A stretch of 64,000 nucleotides of DNA from Euptelea pleiosperma (taxonomy: Eukaryota > Streptophyta > Magnoliopsida > Ranunculales > Eupteleaceae), in NCBI GenBank assembly GCA_035048495.1, contig CM068545.1, forward strand, positions 45,192,450 to 45,256,449, read 5' to 3'. The notes beneath the pieces were generated by a model. The model was given only the letters and a program-made list of their open reading frames with translations. It had not been told where the DNA came from and searched no databases. Positions 48,963 through 61,649 of this stretch are shown piece by piece (positions within the stretch are counted from its first letter, which is position 1; every line of letters starts with the position of its first letter). Position numbers and translations under genes: made by a program.

Positions 48963-51900
48963 GTTTCAACACATTTGAACTGTTGAAAAAAGATTCAGGA
49001 CAGTCGGAACAAGTTTGCTCCATTCGTTCGTCAATGTCTCTAATTGGACTCAGTTTGGGTGTTACATTTCTAAGCCTATAATTACTGACTTTTTCGTATC
49101 CGGACTTCGTATTGGACTCAGTTTGTGCGTTAAATTCCTTAGCTTATAACTAGTGACTTTTTCACAACCGGACCTCGTAATTTGACTCAATATCTTCTAT
49201 TACAATTGTTTCTACACATTTGAAGTGTTGGAACAAGATTCGGGACTGTCGGAACAGGTTTGCCGCATTCGTGCGTCAATGACCCTAAATGGACTCAGTT
49301 TGTGCGTTACATTCCCAAGCTTATAACTAGTTTCATTTGGACAACCAGATCTCATAATTTGACTTAGTATCTTCCATTAAATTTGTTTTAACACATTTGA
49401 ACTGTTGAAAAAAGATTCGGGACAGTCAGAACAAGTTTGCTCCGTTCGTGCGTCAATGACTATAATTGGACTCAGTTTGTGCGTTACACTCCTAAGCTTA
49501 TAACAAGTGACTTTTTCGCCACCGGATCTCGTAATTTGACTCAATCTGTTCCATTGCAATTGTTTCAACACATTTAAAGTCTTGGAACAAGATTCGGGAC
49601 AATCGAAACAAGTTTGCTCCATCCGTGCGTCAATGTCTCTAATTGGACTCAGTTTGTTTGTTACATTCCGAATCCTATAACTAGTGACTTTTGTGCAACC
49701 GGACCTCGTAATTTGACTCGAACTCTTCTATTACTAATGTTTCAACACATTTGCAGTGTTTGAAAAAGATTCGGGACAGTCGAAACAATTTTGCTCCATC
49801 CGTGCGTGAATGTCGCTAATTGGACTCAGTTTGTGTGTTACATTCCGAAGCCTATAACTAGTGACTTTTATGCAACCGGACCTCGTAATTTGACTCGAAC
49901 TCTTCTATTACTAATGTTTCAACACATTTGCTGTGTTTGAAAAAGATTCGGGACAGTCGAAACAATTTTGCTCCATCCGTGCGTGAATGTCGCTAATTGG
50001 ACTCAGTTTGTGTGTTACATTCCGAAGCCTATAACTAGTGATTTTTTCGCAACCGGACCCCGTAATTTGACTCAAACTCTTCCATTACTATTATTTCAAC
50101 AAATTTGAAGTGTTGGAACAAGATTTAGGACAGTCGGAAGAAGTTTGCTCCATCCATTCGTCAACGTCTTTAATTGGACTCAATTTGTTTGTTACATTCC
50201 TAAGCCTATAATTACTTACTTTTTCGCAATCGGACTTCGTAATTTGACTCAATATCTTCTATTACAATTGTTTTAACACATTTGAAGTATTGGAACAAGA
50301 TTCGGGACTGTCGGAACAGGTTTACCGCATTCGTGCGTCAATGACCCTAATTGGACTCAGTTTGTGCGTTACATTCCCAAGCTTATAACTAGTTTCATTT
50401 GCACAACCGGATCTCGTAATTTGACTTAGTATCTTCCATTACAATTGTTTCAACATATTTGAACTATTGAAAAAAGATTCGGGACAGTCGGAACAAGTTT
50501 GCTCCATTCGTTCGTCAATGTCTCTAATTGGACTCAGATTGGGTGTTACATTCCTAAGCCTATAATTACTGACTTTTTCGCAACCAGACTTCGTAATTTC
50601 ACTCAATATCTTCTATTAGAATTGTTTTAACACATTTGAAGTGTTAGAACAAGATTCGGGACTATAGGAACAAGTTTGTCCCATTCGTGCATCAATGACT
50701 CTAATTGGACTCAGTTTGTGCGTCACATTCCAAAGCTTATAACTAGTGAGTTTTGCACAACCGGACCTCGTAATTTGACTCAATCTCTTCCATTGTAATT
50801 GTTTCAACACATTTGAAGTGCTGGAACATGATTCGGGACAATCGGAACAAGTTTGTTAGACTTTTTCACAACCGGACTTCGTAATTTGACTCAATATCTT
50901 CTATTATAATTGTTTTAACACATTTGAAGTGTTGGAACAAGAATCGGGATAGTTGAAACAAGTTTGTTCCATCCGTGCGTCAATGACTCTAATTGGACTC
51001 AGTTTGGTTGTTACATTCCGAAGCCTATAACTAGTGACTTTTGTGCAACCGGACATCGTAATTTGACTCAAACTCTTCCATTACTATTGTTTCAACACAT
51101 TTGAAGTGTTTGAAAAAGATTCGGGACAGTCGCAACAATTTTGCTCCATCCGTGCGTCAATGTCTCTATTTGGACTCAGTTTGTGTGTTACATTCCGAAG
51201 CCTATAACTAGTGACTTTTTCGCAACCGGACCCTGTAATTTGACTCAAACTCTACCATTACTATTGTTTCAACACATTTGAAGTGTATGAACAAGATTTG
51301 GGACAGTCAAAAGAAGTTTGCTCCATCCGTTCGTCAATGTCTCTAATTGGACTCAATTTGTGTGTTACATTCCTAAGCCTATAATTACTTACTTTTTCGC
51401 AATCGGAATCCATAATTTGACTCAATATCTTCTATTACAATTGTTTTAACGCATTTGATGTGTTGGAACAAGATTCGGGACTGTCGGAACAAGTTTACCC
51501 CATTCGTGCGTAAATGACTCCAATTGCACTCAGTTTGTGCGTTACATTCCCAAGCTTATAACTAGTGACTTTTGCACAACCGGACCTCGTAATTTGACTC
51601 AATATCTTCCATTACAATTGTTTTAACACATTTGAACTGTTGAAAAAAGATTCGGGACAGTCGGAACAAGTTTGCTCCATTCGTTCGTCAATGTCTCTAA
51701 TTGGACTCGGTTTGGGTGTTACATTCCTAAGCCTATAATTACTGACTTTTTCGTATCCGGACTTCGTATTATGGCTCAATATCTTGTATTACAATTGTTT
51801 TAACACATTTGAAGTGTTGAACAAGATTCGGGACTGTCGGAACAAGTTTGCCCCATTCGTGCGTCAATGACTCTAATTGGACTCAGTTTGTGCGTTACAT

Positions 51901-52700
51901 TCCTTAGCTTATAACTAGTGACTTTTTCACAACCGGACCTCGTAATTTGACTCAATATCTTCTATTACAATTGTTTTAACACATTTGAAGACTTGGAACA
52001 AGATTCGGGACAGTCGGAACAAGTTTGCTCCGTTCGTGCGTCAATTAATTGGACTCTGTTTGTGCGTTACACTCCTAAGCTTATAACAAGTGACTTTTTC
52101 GCAACCGGATCTCGTAATTTGACTCAATCTGTTCCATTGCAATTGTTTCAACACATTTAAAGTCTTGGAACAAGATTCGGGACAATTGAAACAAGTTTGC
52201 TCCATCCGTGCGTCAATGTCTCTAATTGGACTCAGTTTGTTTGTTACATTCCGAAGCCTATAACTAGTGACTTTTGTGCCACCGGACCTCGTAATTTGAC
52301 TCGAACTCTTCTATTACTAATGTTTCAACACATTTGCTGTGTTTGAAAAAGATTCGGGACAGTCGAAACAATTTTGCTCCATCCGTGCGTGAATGTCGCT
52401 AATTGGACTCAGTTTGTTTGTTACATTCCGAAGCCTATAACTAGTGACTTTTGTGCAACCGGACCTCGTAATTTGACTCGAACTCTTCTATTACTAATGT
52501 TTCAACACATTTGCAGTGTTTGAAAAAGATTCGGGACAGTCGAAACAATTTTGCTCCATCCGTGCGTCAATGTCGCTAATTGGACTCAGATTGGGTGTTA
52601 CATTCCTAAGCCTATAATTACTGACTTTTTCGCAACCAGACTTCGTAATTTCACTCAATATCTTCTATTAGAATTGTTTTAACACATTTGAAGTGTTAGA
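48963..52700 (+). repeat. Irregular HOR patch with fused and out-of-order monomers
   Basis: An F/M-type monomer starting at 48963 is joined to the second half of N by a ~108-bp deletion (join near 49110, cttcgtattggactcag). N is then followed by D (49208) and E instead of O. A monomer at 49739 starts as B and ends as A, followed by B again (49916). At 52322 another B/A fusion occurs, and at 52499 a B/F fusion that leads straight to G, skipping C and D. These are the only such joins in the window besides 24475 and 55082. Confidence 0.8.
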
Positions 52701-54024
52701 ACAAGATTCGGGACTATAGGAACAAGTTTGTCCCATTCGTGCGTCAATGACTCTAATTGGACTCAGTTTGTGCGTCACATTCCAAAGCTTATAACTAGTG
52801 AGTTTTGCACAACCGGACCTCGTAATTTGACTCAATCTCTTCCATTGTAATTGTTTCAACACATTTGAAGTGCTGGAACAAGATTCGGGACAATCGGAAC
52901 AAGTTTGTTAGACTTTTTCACAACCGGACTTCGTAATTTGACTCAATATCTTCTATTATAATTGTTTTAACACATTTGAAGTGTTGGAACAAGAATCGGG
53001 ATAATTGAAACAAGTTTGTTCCATCCGTGCGTCAATGACTCTAATTGGACTCAGTTTGGTTGTTACATTCCGAAGCCTATAACTAGTGACTTTTGTGCAA
53101 CCGGACATCGTAATTTGACTCAAACTCTTCCATTACTATTGTTTCAACACATTTGAAGTGTTTGAAAAAGATTCGGGACAGTCGCAACAATTTTGCTCCA
53201 TCCGTGCGTCAATGTCTCTATTTGGACTCAGTTTGTGTGTTACATTCCGAAGCCTATAACTAGTGACTTTTTCGCAACCGGACCCTGTAATTTGACTCAA
53301 ACTCTTCCATTACTATTGTTTCAACACATTTGAAGTGTATGAACAAGATTTGGGACAGTCAAAAGAAGTTTGCTCCATCCGTTCGTCAATGTCTCTAATT
53401 GGACTCAATTTGTGTGTTACATTCCTAAGCCTATAATTACTTACTTTTTCGCAATCGGAATCCGTAATTTGACTCAATATCTTCTATTACAATTGTTTTA
53501 ACGCATTTGATGTGTTGGAACAAGATTCGGGACTGTCGGAACAAGTTTACCCCATTCGTGCGTAAATGACTCCAATTGCACTCAGTTTGTGCGTTACATT
53601 CCCAAGCTTATAACTAGTGACTTTTGCACAACCGGACCTCGTAATTTGACTCAATATCTTCCATTACAATTGTTTTAACACATTTGAACTGTTGAAAAAA
53701 GATTCGGGACAGTCGGAACAAGTTTGCTCCATTCGTTCGTCAATGTCTCTAATTGGACTCGGTTTGGGTGTTACATTCCTAAGCCTATAATTACTGACTT
53801 TTTCGTATCCGGACTTCGTATTTTGGCTCAATATCTTGTATTACAATTGTTTTAACACATTTGAAGTGTTGAACAAGATTCGGGACTGTCGGAACAAGTT
53901 TGCCCCATTCGTGCGTCAATGACTCTAATTGGACTCAGTTTGTGCGTTACATTCCTTAGCTTATAACTAGTGACTTTTTCACAACCGGACCTCGTAATTT
54001 GACTCAATATCTTCTATTACAATT

Positions 54025-57000
54025 GTTTTAACACATTTGAAGACTTGGAACAAGATTCGGGACAGTCGGAACAAGTTTGCTCCGTTCGTGCGTCAATTAA
54101 TTGGACTCAGTTTGTGCGTTACACTCCTAAGCTTATAACAAGTGACTTTTTCGCAACCGGATCTCGTAATTTGACTCAATCTGTTCCATTGCAATTGTTT
54201 CAACACATTTAAAGTCTTGGAACAAGATTCGGGACAATCGAAACAAGTTTGCTCCATCCGTGCGTCAATGTCTCTAATTGGACTCAGTTTGTTTGTTACA
54301 TTCCGAAGCCTATAACTAGTGACTTTTGTGCAACCGGACCTCGTAATTTGACTCGAACTCTTCTATTACTAATGTTTCAACACATTTGCAGTGTTTGAAA
54401 AAGATTCGGGACAGTCGAAACAATTTTGCTCCATCCGTGCGTCAATGTCGCTAATTGGACTCAGTTTGGGTGTTACATTCCGAAGCCTATAACTAGTGAC
54501 TTTTTCGCAACCGGACCCCGTAATTTGACTCAAACTCTTCCATTACTATTATTTGAACACATTTGAAGTGTTGGAACAAGATTTAGGACAGTCGGAAGAA
54601 GTTTGCTCCATCCGTTCGTCAACGTCTTTAATTGGACTCAATTTGTTTGTTACATTCCTAAGCCTATAATTACTTACTTTTTCGCAATCGGACTTCGTAA
54701 TTTGACTCAATATCTTCTATTACAATTGTTTCAACACATTTGAAGTGTTGGAACAAGATTCGGGACTGTCGGAACAGGTTCACCGCATTCGTGCGTCAAT
54801 GACCCTAATTGGACTCAGTTTGTGCGTTACATTCCCAAGCTTATAACTAGTTTCATTTGGACAACCGGATCTCGTAATTTGACTTAGTATCTTCCATTAC
54901 AATTGTTTCAACACATTTGAACTGTTGAAAAAAGATTCGGGACAGTCGGAACAAGTTTGCTCCGTTCGTGCGTCAATGACTATAATTGGACTCAGTTTGT
55001 GCGTTACACTCCTAAGCTTATAACAAGTGACTTTTTCGCCACCGGTTCTCGTAATTTGACTCAATCTGTTCCATTGCAATTGTTTCAACACATTTAAAGT
55101 CTTGGAACAAGATTCGGGACAATCGAAACAAGTTTGCTCCATCCGTGCGTCAATGTCGCTAATTGGACTCAGTTTGTGTGTTACATTCCGAAGCCTATAA
55201 CTAGTGACTTTTTCGCAACCGGATCCCGTAATTTGACTCAAACTCTTCCATTACTATTATTTGAACACATTTGAAGTGTTGGAACAAGATTTAGGACAGT
55301 CGGAAGAAGTTTGCTCCATCCGTTCGTCAACGTCTTTAATTGGACTCAATTTGTTTGTTACATTCCTAAGCCTATAATTACTTACTTTTTCGCAATCGGA
55401 CTTCGTAATTTGACTCAATATCTTCTATTACAATTGTTTCAACACATTTGAAGTGTTGGAACAAGATTCGGGGCTGTCGGAACAGGTTTACCGCATTCGT
55501 GCGTCAATGACCCTAATTGGACTCAGTTTGTGCGTTACATTCCCAAGCTTATAACTAGTTTCATTTGTACAACCGGATCTCGTAATTTGACTTAGTATCT
55601 TCCATTACAATTGTTTCAACACATTTGAACTGTTGAAAAAAGATTCGGGACAGTCGGAACAAGTTTGCTCCATTCGTTCATCAATGTCTCTAATTGGACT
55701 CAGATTGGGTGTTACATACCTAAGCCTATAATTACTGACTTTTTCGCAACCAGACTTCGTAATTTCACTCAATATCTTCTATTAGAATTGTTTTAACACA
55801 TTTGAAGTGTTAGAACAAGATTCGAGACTATAGGAACAAGTTTGTCCCATTCGTGCGTCAATGACTCTAATTGGACTCAGTTTGTGCGTCACATTCTAAA
55901 GCTTATAACTAGTGAGTTTTGCACAACCGGACCTCGTAATTTGACTCAATCTCTTCCATTGTAATTGTTTCAACACATTTGAAGTGCTGGAACAAGATTC
56001 GGGACAATCGGAACAAGTTTGTTAGACTTTTTCACAACCGGACTTCGTAATTTGACTCAATATCTTCTATTATAATTGTTTTAACACATTTGAAGTGTTG
56101 GAACAAGAATCGGGATAGTTGAAACAAGTTTGTTCCATCCGTGCGTCAATGACTCTAATTGGACTCAGTTTGGTTGTTACATTCCGAAGCCTATAACTAG
56201 TGACTTTTGTGCAACCGGACATCGTAATTTGACTCAAACTCTTCCATTACTATTGTTTCAACACATTTGAAGTGTTTGAAAAAGATTCGGGACAGTCGCA
56301 ACAATTTTGCTCCATCCGTGCGTCAATGTCTCTATTTGGACTCAGTTTGTGTGTTACATTCCGAAGCCTTTAACTAGTGACTTTTTCGCAACCGGACCCT
56401 GTAATTTGACTCAAACTCTTCCATTACTATTGTTTCAACACATTTGAAGTGTATGAACAAGATTTGGGACAGTCGAAAGAAGTTTGCTCCATCCGTTCGT
56501 CAATGTCTCTAATTGGACTCAATTTGTGTGTTACATTCCTAAGCCTATAATTACTTACTTTTTCGCAATCGGAATCCGTAATTTGACTCAATATCTTCTA
56601 TTACAATTGTTTTAACGCATTTGATGTGTTGGAACAAGATTCGGGACTGTCGGAACAAGTTTACCTCATTCGTGCGTAAATGACTCCAATTGCACTCAGT
56701 TTGTGCGTTACATTCCCAAGCTTATAACTAGTGACTTTTGCACAACCGGACCTCGTAATTTGACTCAATATCTTCCATTACAATTGTTTTAACACATTTG
56801 AACTGTTGAAAAAAGATTCGGGACAGTCGGAACAAGTTTGCTCCATTCGTTCGTCAATGTCTCTAATTGGACTCGGTTTGGGTGTTACATTCCTAAGCCT
56901 ATAATTACTGACTTTTTCGTATCCGGACTTCGTATTTTGGCTCAATATCTTGTATTACAATTGTTTTCACACATTTGAAGTGTTGAACAAGATTCGGGAC

Positions 57001-57138
57001 TGTCGGAACAAGTTTGCCCTATTCGTGCGTCAATGACTCTAATTGGACTCAGTTTGTGCGTTACATTCCTTAGCTTATAACTAGTGACTTTTTCACAATC
57101 GGACCTCGTAATTTGACTCAATATCTTCTATTACAATT
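54025..57138 (+). repeat. 19-mer-type HOR unit with one A/B fusion monomer
   Basis: O-A-B-C-D-E-(A/B)-C-D-F-G-H-I-J-K-L-M-N, 3,114 bp, one 177-bp monomer short of a 19-mer. It shares private variants with the HOR at the window start: caccggttctcg in E (1003-1018 and 55038-55051), tttgtacaacc in D, and cacattctaaagc in G. Confidence 0.8.
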
Positions 57139-60100
57139 GTTTTAACACATTTGAAGACTTGGAACAAGATTCGGGACAGTCGGAACAAGTTTGCTCCGTT
57201 CGTGTGTCAATTAATTGGACTCAGTTTGTGCGTTACACTCCTAAGCTTATAATAAGTGACTTTTTCGCAACCGGATCTCGTAATTTGACTCAATCTGTTC
57301 TATTGCAATTGTTTCAACACATTTAAAGTCTTGGAACAAGATTCGGGACAATCGAAACAAGTTTGCTCCATCCGTGCGTCAATGTCTCTAATTGGACTCA
57401 GTTTGTTTGTTACATTCCGAAGCCTATAACTAGTGACTTTTGTGCAACCGGACCTCGTAATTTGACTCGAACTCTTCTATTACTAATGTTTCAACACATT
57501 TGCTGTGTTTGAAAAAGATTCGGGACAGTCGAAACAATTTTGCTCCATCCGTGCGTCAATGTCGCTAATTGGACTCAGTTTGTGTGTTACATTCCGAAGC
57601 CTATAACTAGTGATTTTTTCGCAACCGGACCCCGTAATTTGACTCAAACTCTTCCATTACTATTATTTGAACAAATTTGAAGTGTTGGAACAAGATTTAG
57701 GACAGTCGGAAGAAGTTTGCTCCATCCGTTCGTCAACGTCTTTAATTGGACTCAATTTGTTTGTTACATTCCTAAGCCTATAATTACTTACTTTTTCGCA
57801 ATCGGACTTCGTAATTTGACTCAATATCTTCTATTACAATTGTTTCAACACATTTGAAGTGTTGGAACAAGATTCGGGACTGTCGGAAAAGGTTTACCGC
57901 ATTCGTGTGTCAATGACCCTAATTGGACTCAGTTTGTGCGTTACATTCCCAAGCTTCTAACTAGTTTCATTTGCACAACCGGATCTCGTAATTTGACTTA
58001 GTATCTTCCATTACAATTGTTTCAACACATTTGAACTGTTGGAAAAAGATTCAGGACAGTCGGAACAAGTTTGCTCCATTCGTTCGTCAATGTCTCTAAT
58101 TGGACTCAGTTTGGGTGTTACATTTCTAAGCCTATAATTACTGACTTTTTCGTATCCGGACTTCGTATTTTGGCTCAATATCTTGTATTACAATTGTTTT
58201 AACACATTTGAAGTGTTGAACAAGATTCGGGACTGTCGGAACAATTTTGCCCTATTCGTGCATCAATAACTCTAATTGGACTCAGTTTGTGCGTTACATT
58301 CCTTAGCTTATAACTAGTGACTTTTTCACAACCGGATCTCGTAATTTGACTCAATATCTTCTATTACAATTGTTTTAACACATTTGAAGACTTGGAACAA
58401 GATTCGGGACAGTCGGAACAAGTTTTCTCCGTTCGTGCGTCAATGACTATAATTGGACTCAGTTTGTGCGTTACACTCCTAAGCTCATAACAAGTGACTT
58501 TTTCGCAACTGGATCTCGTAATTTGACTCAATCTGTTCCATTGCAATTGTTTCAACACATTTAAACTCTTGGAACAAGATTCGGGACAATCGAAACAAGT
58601 TTGCTCCATCCGTGCGTCAATGTCTCTAATTGGACTCAGTTTGTTTGTTACATTCCGAAGCCTATAACTAGTGACTTTTGTGCAACCGGACCTCGTAATT
58701 TGACTCGAACTCTTCTATTACTAATGTTTCAACACATTTGCAGTGTTTGAAAAAGATTCGGGACAGTCGAAACAATTTTGCTCCATCCGTGCGTCAATGT
58801 CGCTAATTGGACTCAGTTTGGGTGTTACATTCCGAAGCCTATAACTAGAGACTTTTTCGCAACCGGACCCCGTAATTTGACTCAAACTCTTCCATTACTA
58901 TTATTTGAACACATTTGAAGTGTTGGAACAAGATTTAGGACAGTCGGAAGAAGTTTGCTCCATCCGTTCGTCAACGTCTTTAATTGGACTCAATTTGTTT
59001 GTTACATTCCTAAGCCTATAATTACTTACTTTTTCGCAATCGGACTTCGTAATTTGACTCAATATCTTCTATTACAATTGTTTCAACACATTTGAAGTGT
59101 TGGAACAAGATTCGGGACTGTCGGAACAGGTTCACCGCATTCGTGCGTCAATGACCCTAAATGGACTCAGTTTGTGCGTTACATTCCCAAGCTTATAACT
59201 AGTTTCATTTGGACAACCGGATCTCGTAATTTGACTTAGTATCTTCCATTACAATTGTTTCAACACATTTGAACTGTTGAAAAAAGATTCGGGACAGTCG
59301 GAACAAGTTTGCTCCGTTCGTGCGTCAATGACTATAATTGGACTCAGTTTGTGCGTTACACTCCTAAGCTTATAACAAGTGACTTTTTCGCCACCGGATC
59401 TCGTAATTTGACTCAATCTGTTCCATTGCAATTGTTTCAACACATTTAAAGTCTTGGAACAAGATTCGAGACAATCAAAACAAGTTTGCTCCATCCGTGC
59501 GTCAATGTCTCTAATTGGACTCAGTTTGTTTGTTACATTCCGAAGCCTATAACTAGTGACTTTTGTGCAACCGGACCTCGTAATTTGACTCGAACTCTTC
59601 TATTACTAATGTTTCAACACATTTGCAGTGTTTGAAAAAGATTCGGGACAGTCGAAACAATTTTGCTCCATCCGTGCGTCAATGTCGCTAATTGGACTCA
59701 GTTTGTGTGTTACATTTCGAAGCCTATAACTAGTGACTTTTTCGCAACCGGACCCCGTAATTTGACTCAAACTCTTCCATTACTATTATTTGAACACATT
59801 TGAAGTGTTGGAACAAGATTTAGGACAGTCGGAAGAAGTTTGCTCCATCCGTTCGTCAACGTCTTTAATTGGACTCAATTTGTTTGTTACATTCTTAAGC
59901 CTATAATTACTTACTTTTTCACAATCGGACTTCGTAATTTGACTCAATATCTTCTATTACAATTGTTTCAACACATTTGAAGTGTTGGAACAAGATTCGG
60001 GACTGTCGGAACAGGTTTACCGCATTCGAGCGTAAATGACCCTAATTGGACTCAGTTTGTGCGTTACATTCCCAAGCTTATAACTAGTTTCATTTGCACA

Positions 60101-61579
60101 ACCGGATCTCGTAATTTGACTTAGTATCTTCCATTACAATTGTTTCAACACATTTGAACTGTTGAAAAAAGATTCAGGACAGTCGGAACAAGTTTGCTCC
60201 ATTCGTTCGTCAATGTCTCTAATTGGACTCAGATTGGGTGTTACATTCCTAAGCCTATAATTACTGACTTTTTCGCAACCAGACTTCGTAATTTCACTCA
60301 ATATCTTCTATTAGAATTGTTTTAACACATTTGAAGTGTTAGAACAAGATTCGGGACTATAGGAACAAGTTTGTCCCATTCGTGCATCAATGACTCTAAT
60401 TGGACTCAGTTTGTGCGTCACATTCCAAAGCTTATAACTAGTGAGTTTTGCACAACCGGACCTCGTAATTTGACTCAATCTCTTCCATTGTAATTGTTTC
60501 AACACATTTGAAGTGCTGGAACATGATTCGGGACAATCGGAACAAGTTTGTTAGACTTTTTCACAACCGGACTTCTTAATTTGACTCAATATCTTCTATT
60601 ATAATTGTTTTAACACATTTGAAGTGTTGGAACAAGAATCGGGATAGTTGAAACAAGTTTGTTCCATCCGTGCGTCAATGACTCTAATTGGACTCAGTTT
60701 GGTTGTTACATTCCGAAGCCTATAACTAGTGACTTTTGTGCAACCGGACATCGTAATTTGACTCAAACTCTTCCATTACTATTGTTTCAACACATTTGAA
60801 GTGTTTGAAAAAGATTCGGGACAGTCGCAACAATTTTGCTCCATCCGTGCGTCAATGTCTCTATTTGGACTCAGTTTGTGTGTTACATTCCGAAGCCTAT
60901 AACTAGTGACTTTTTCGCAACTGGACCCTGTAATTTGACTCAAACTCTTCCATTACTATTGTTTCAACACATTTGAAGTGTATGAACAAGATTTGGGACA
61001 GTCGAAAGAAGTTTGCTCCATCCGTTCGTCAATGTCTCTAATTGGACTCAATTTGTGTGTTACATTCCTAAGCCTATAATTACTTACTTTTTCGCAATCG
61101 GAATCCGTAATTTGACTCAATATCTTCTATTACAATTGTTTTAACGCATTTGATGTGTTGGAACAAGATTCGGGACTGTCGGAACAAGTTTACCCCATTC
61201 GTGCGTAAATGACTCCAATTGCACTCCGTTTGTGCGTTACATTCCCAAGCTTATAACTAGTGACTTTTGCACAACCGGACCTCGTAATTTGACTCAATAT
61301 CTTCCATTACAATTGTTTTAACACATTTGAACTGTTGAAAAAAGATTCGGGACAGTCGGAACAAGTTTGCTCCATTCGTTCGTCAATGTCTCTAATTGGA
61401 CTCGGTTTGGGTGTTACATTCCTAAGCCTATAATTACTGACTTTTTCGTATCCGGACTTCGTATTTTGGCTCAATATCTTGTATTACAATTGTTTTAACA
61501 CATTTGAAGTGTTGAACAAGATTCGGGACTGTCGGAACAAGTTTGCCCCATTCGTGCGTCAATGACTCTAATTGGACTC
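57139..61579 (+). repeat. 7-mer plus interrupted 19-mer HOR
   Basis: O-A-B-C-D-M-N from 57139, then from 58372 O-A-B-C-D-E-A-B-C-D-F-G-H-I-J-K-L-M and 88 nt of N before the second LINE. The O at 58372 is the 177-bp form with gttttctccg, also seen at 45728. Confidence 0.8.
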
Positions 61580-61649
61580 TTTTTTTTTTTTTTTTTTTTT
61601 TTTTGATTGATAAGCGTGGGGTTCGGCGGACCCCTACCTGACCTTGATA
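61580..61649 (-). other. LINE-2 3' UTR and poly(A) tail
   Basis: 25 T residues on the + strand (61580-61604) and about 45 nt of 3' UTR. It shares the GGGGTCCGCC(T/G)AACCC block with the first LINE, marking the same family. Confidence 0.85.

Larger units (their letters stand above)
41063..61579 (+). repeat. 177-bp satellite array, segment 3
   Basis: About 20.5 kb, same orientation, resuming inside an I monomer (about offset 85). HOR units by start: partial I-J-K-L-M-N 41063; 14-mer 42039; 7-mer 44445; 14-mer 45678; altered 7-mer 48083; irregular stretch 48963-52700; remaining G-N; altered 19-mer 54025 (one A/B fusion monomer at 55082); 7-mer 57139; 19-mer 58372, interrupted 88 nt into N by the second LINE. 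No gene or RNA is visible. Confidence 0.95.
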
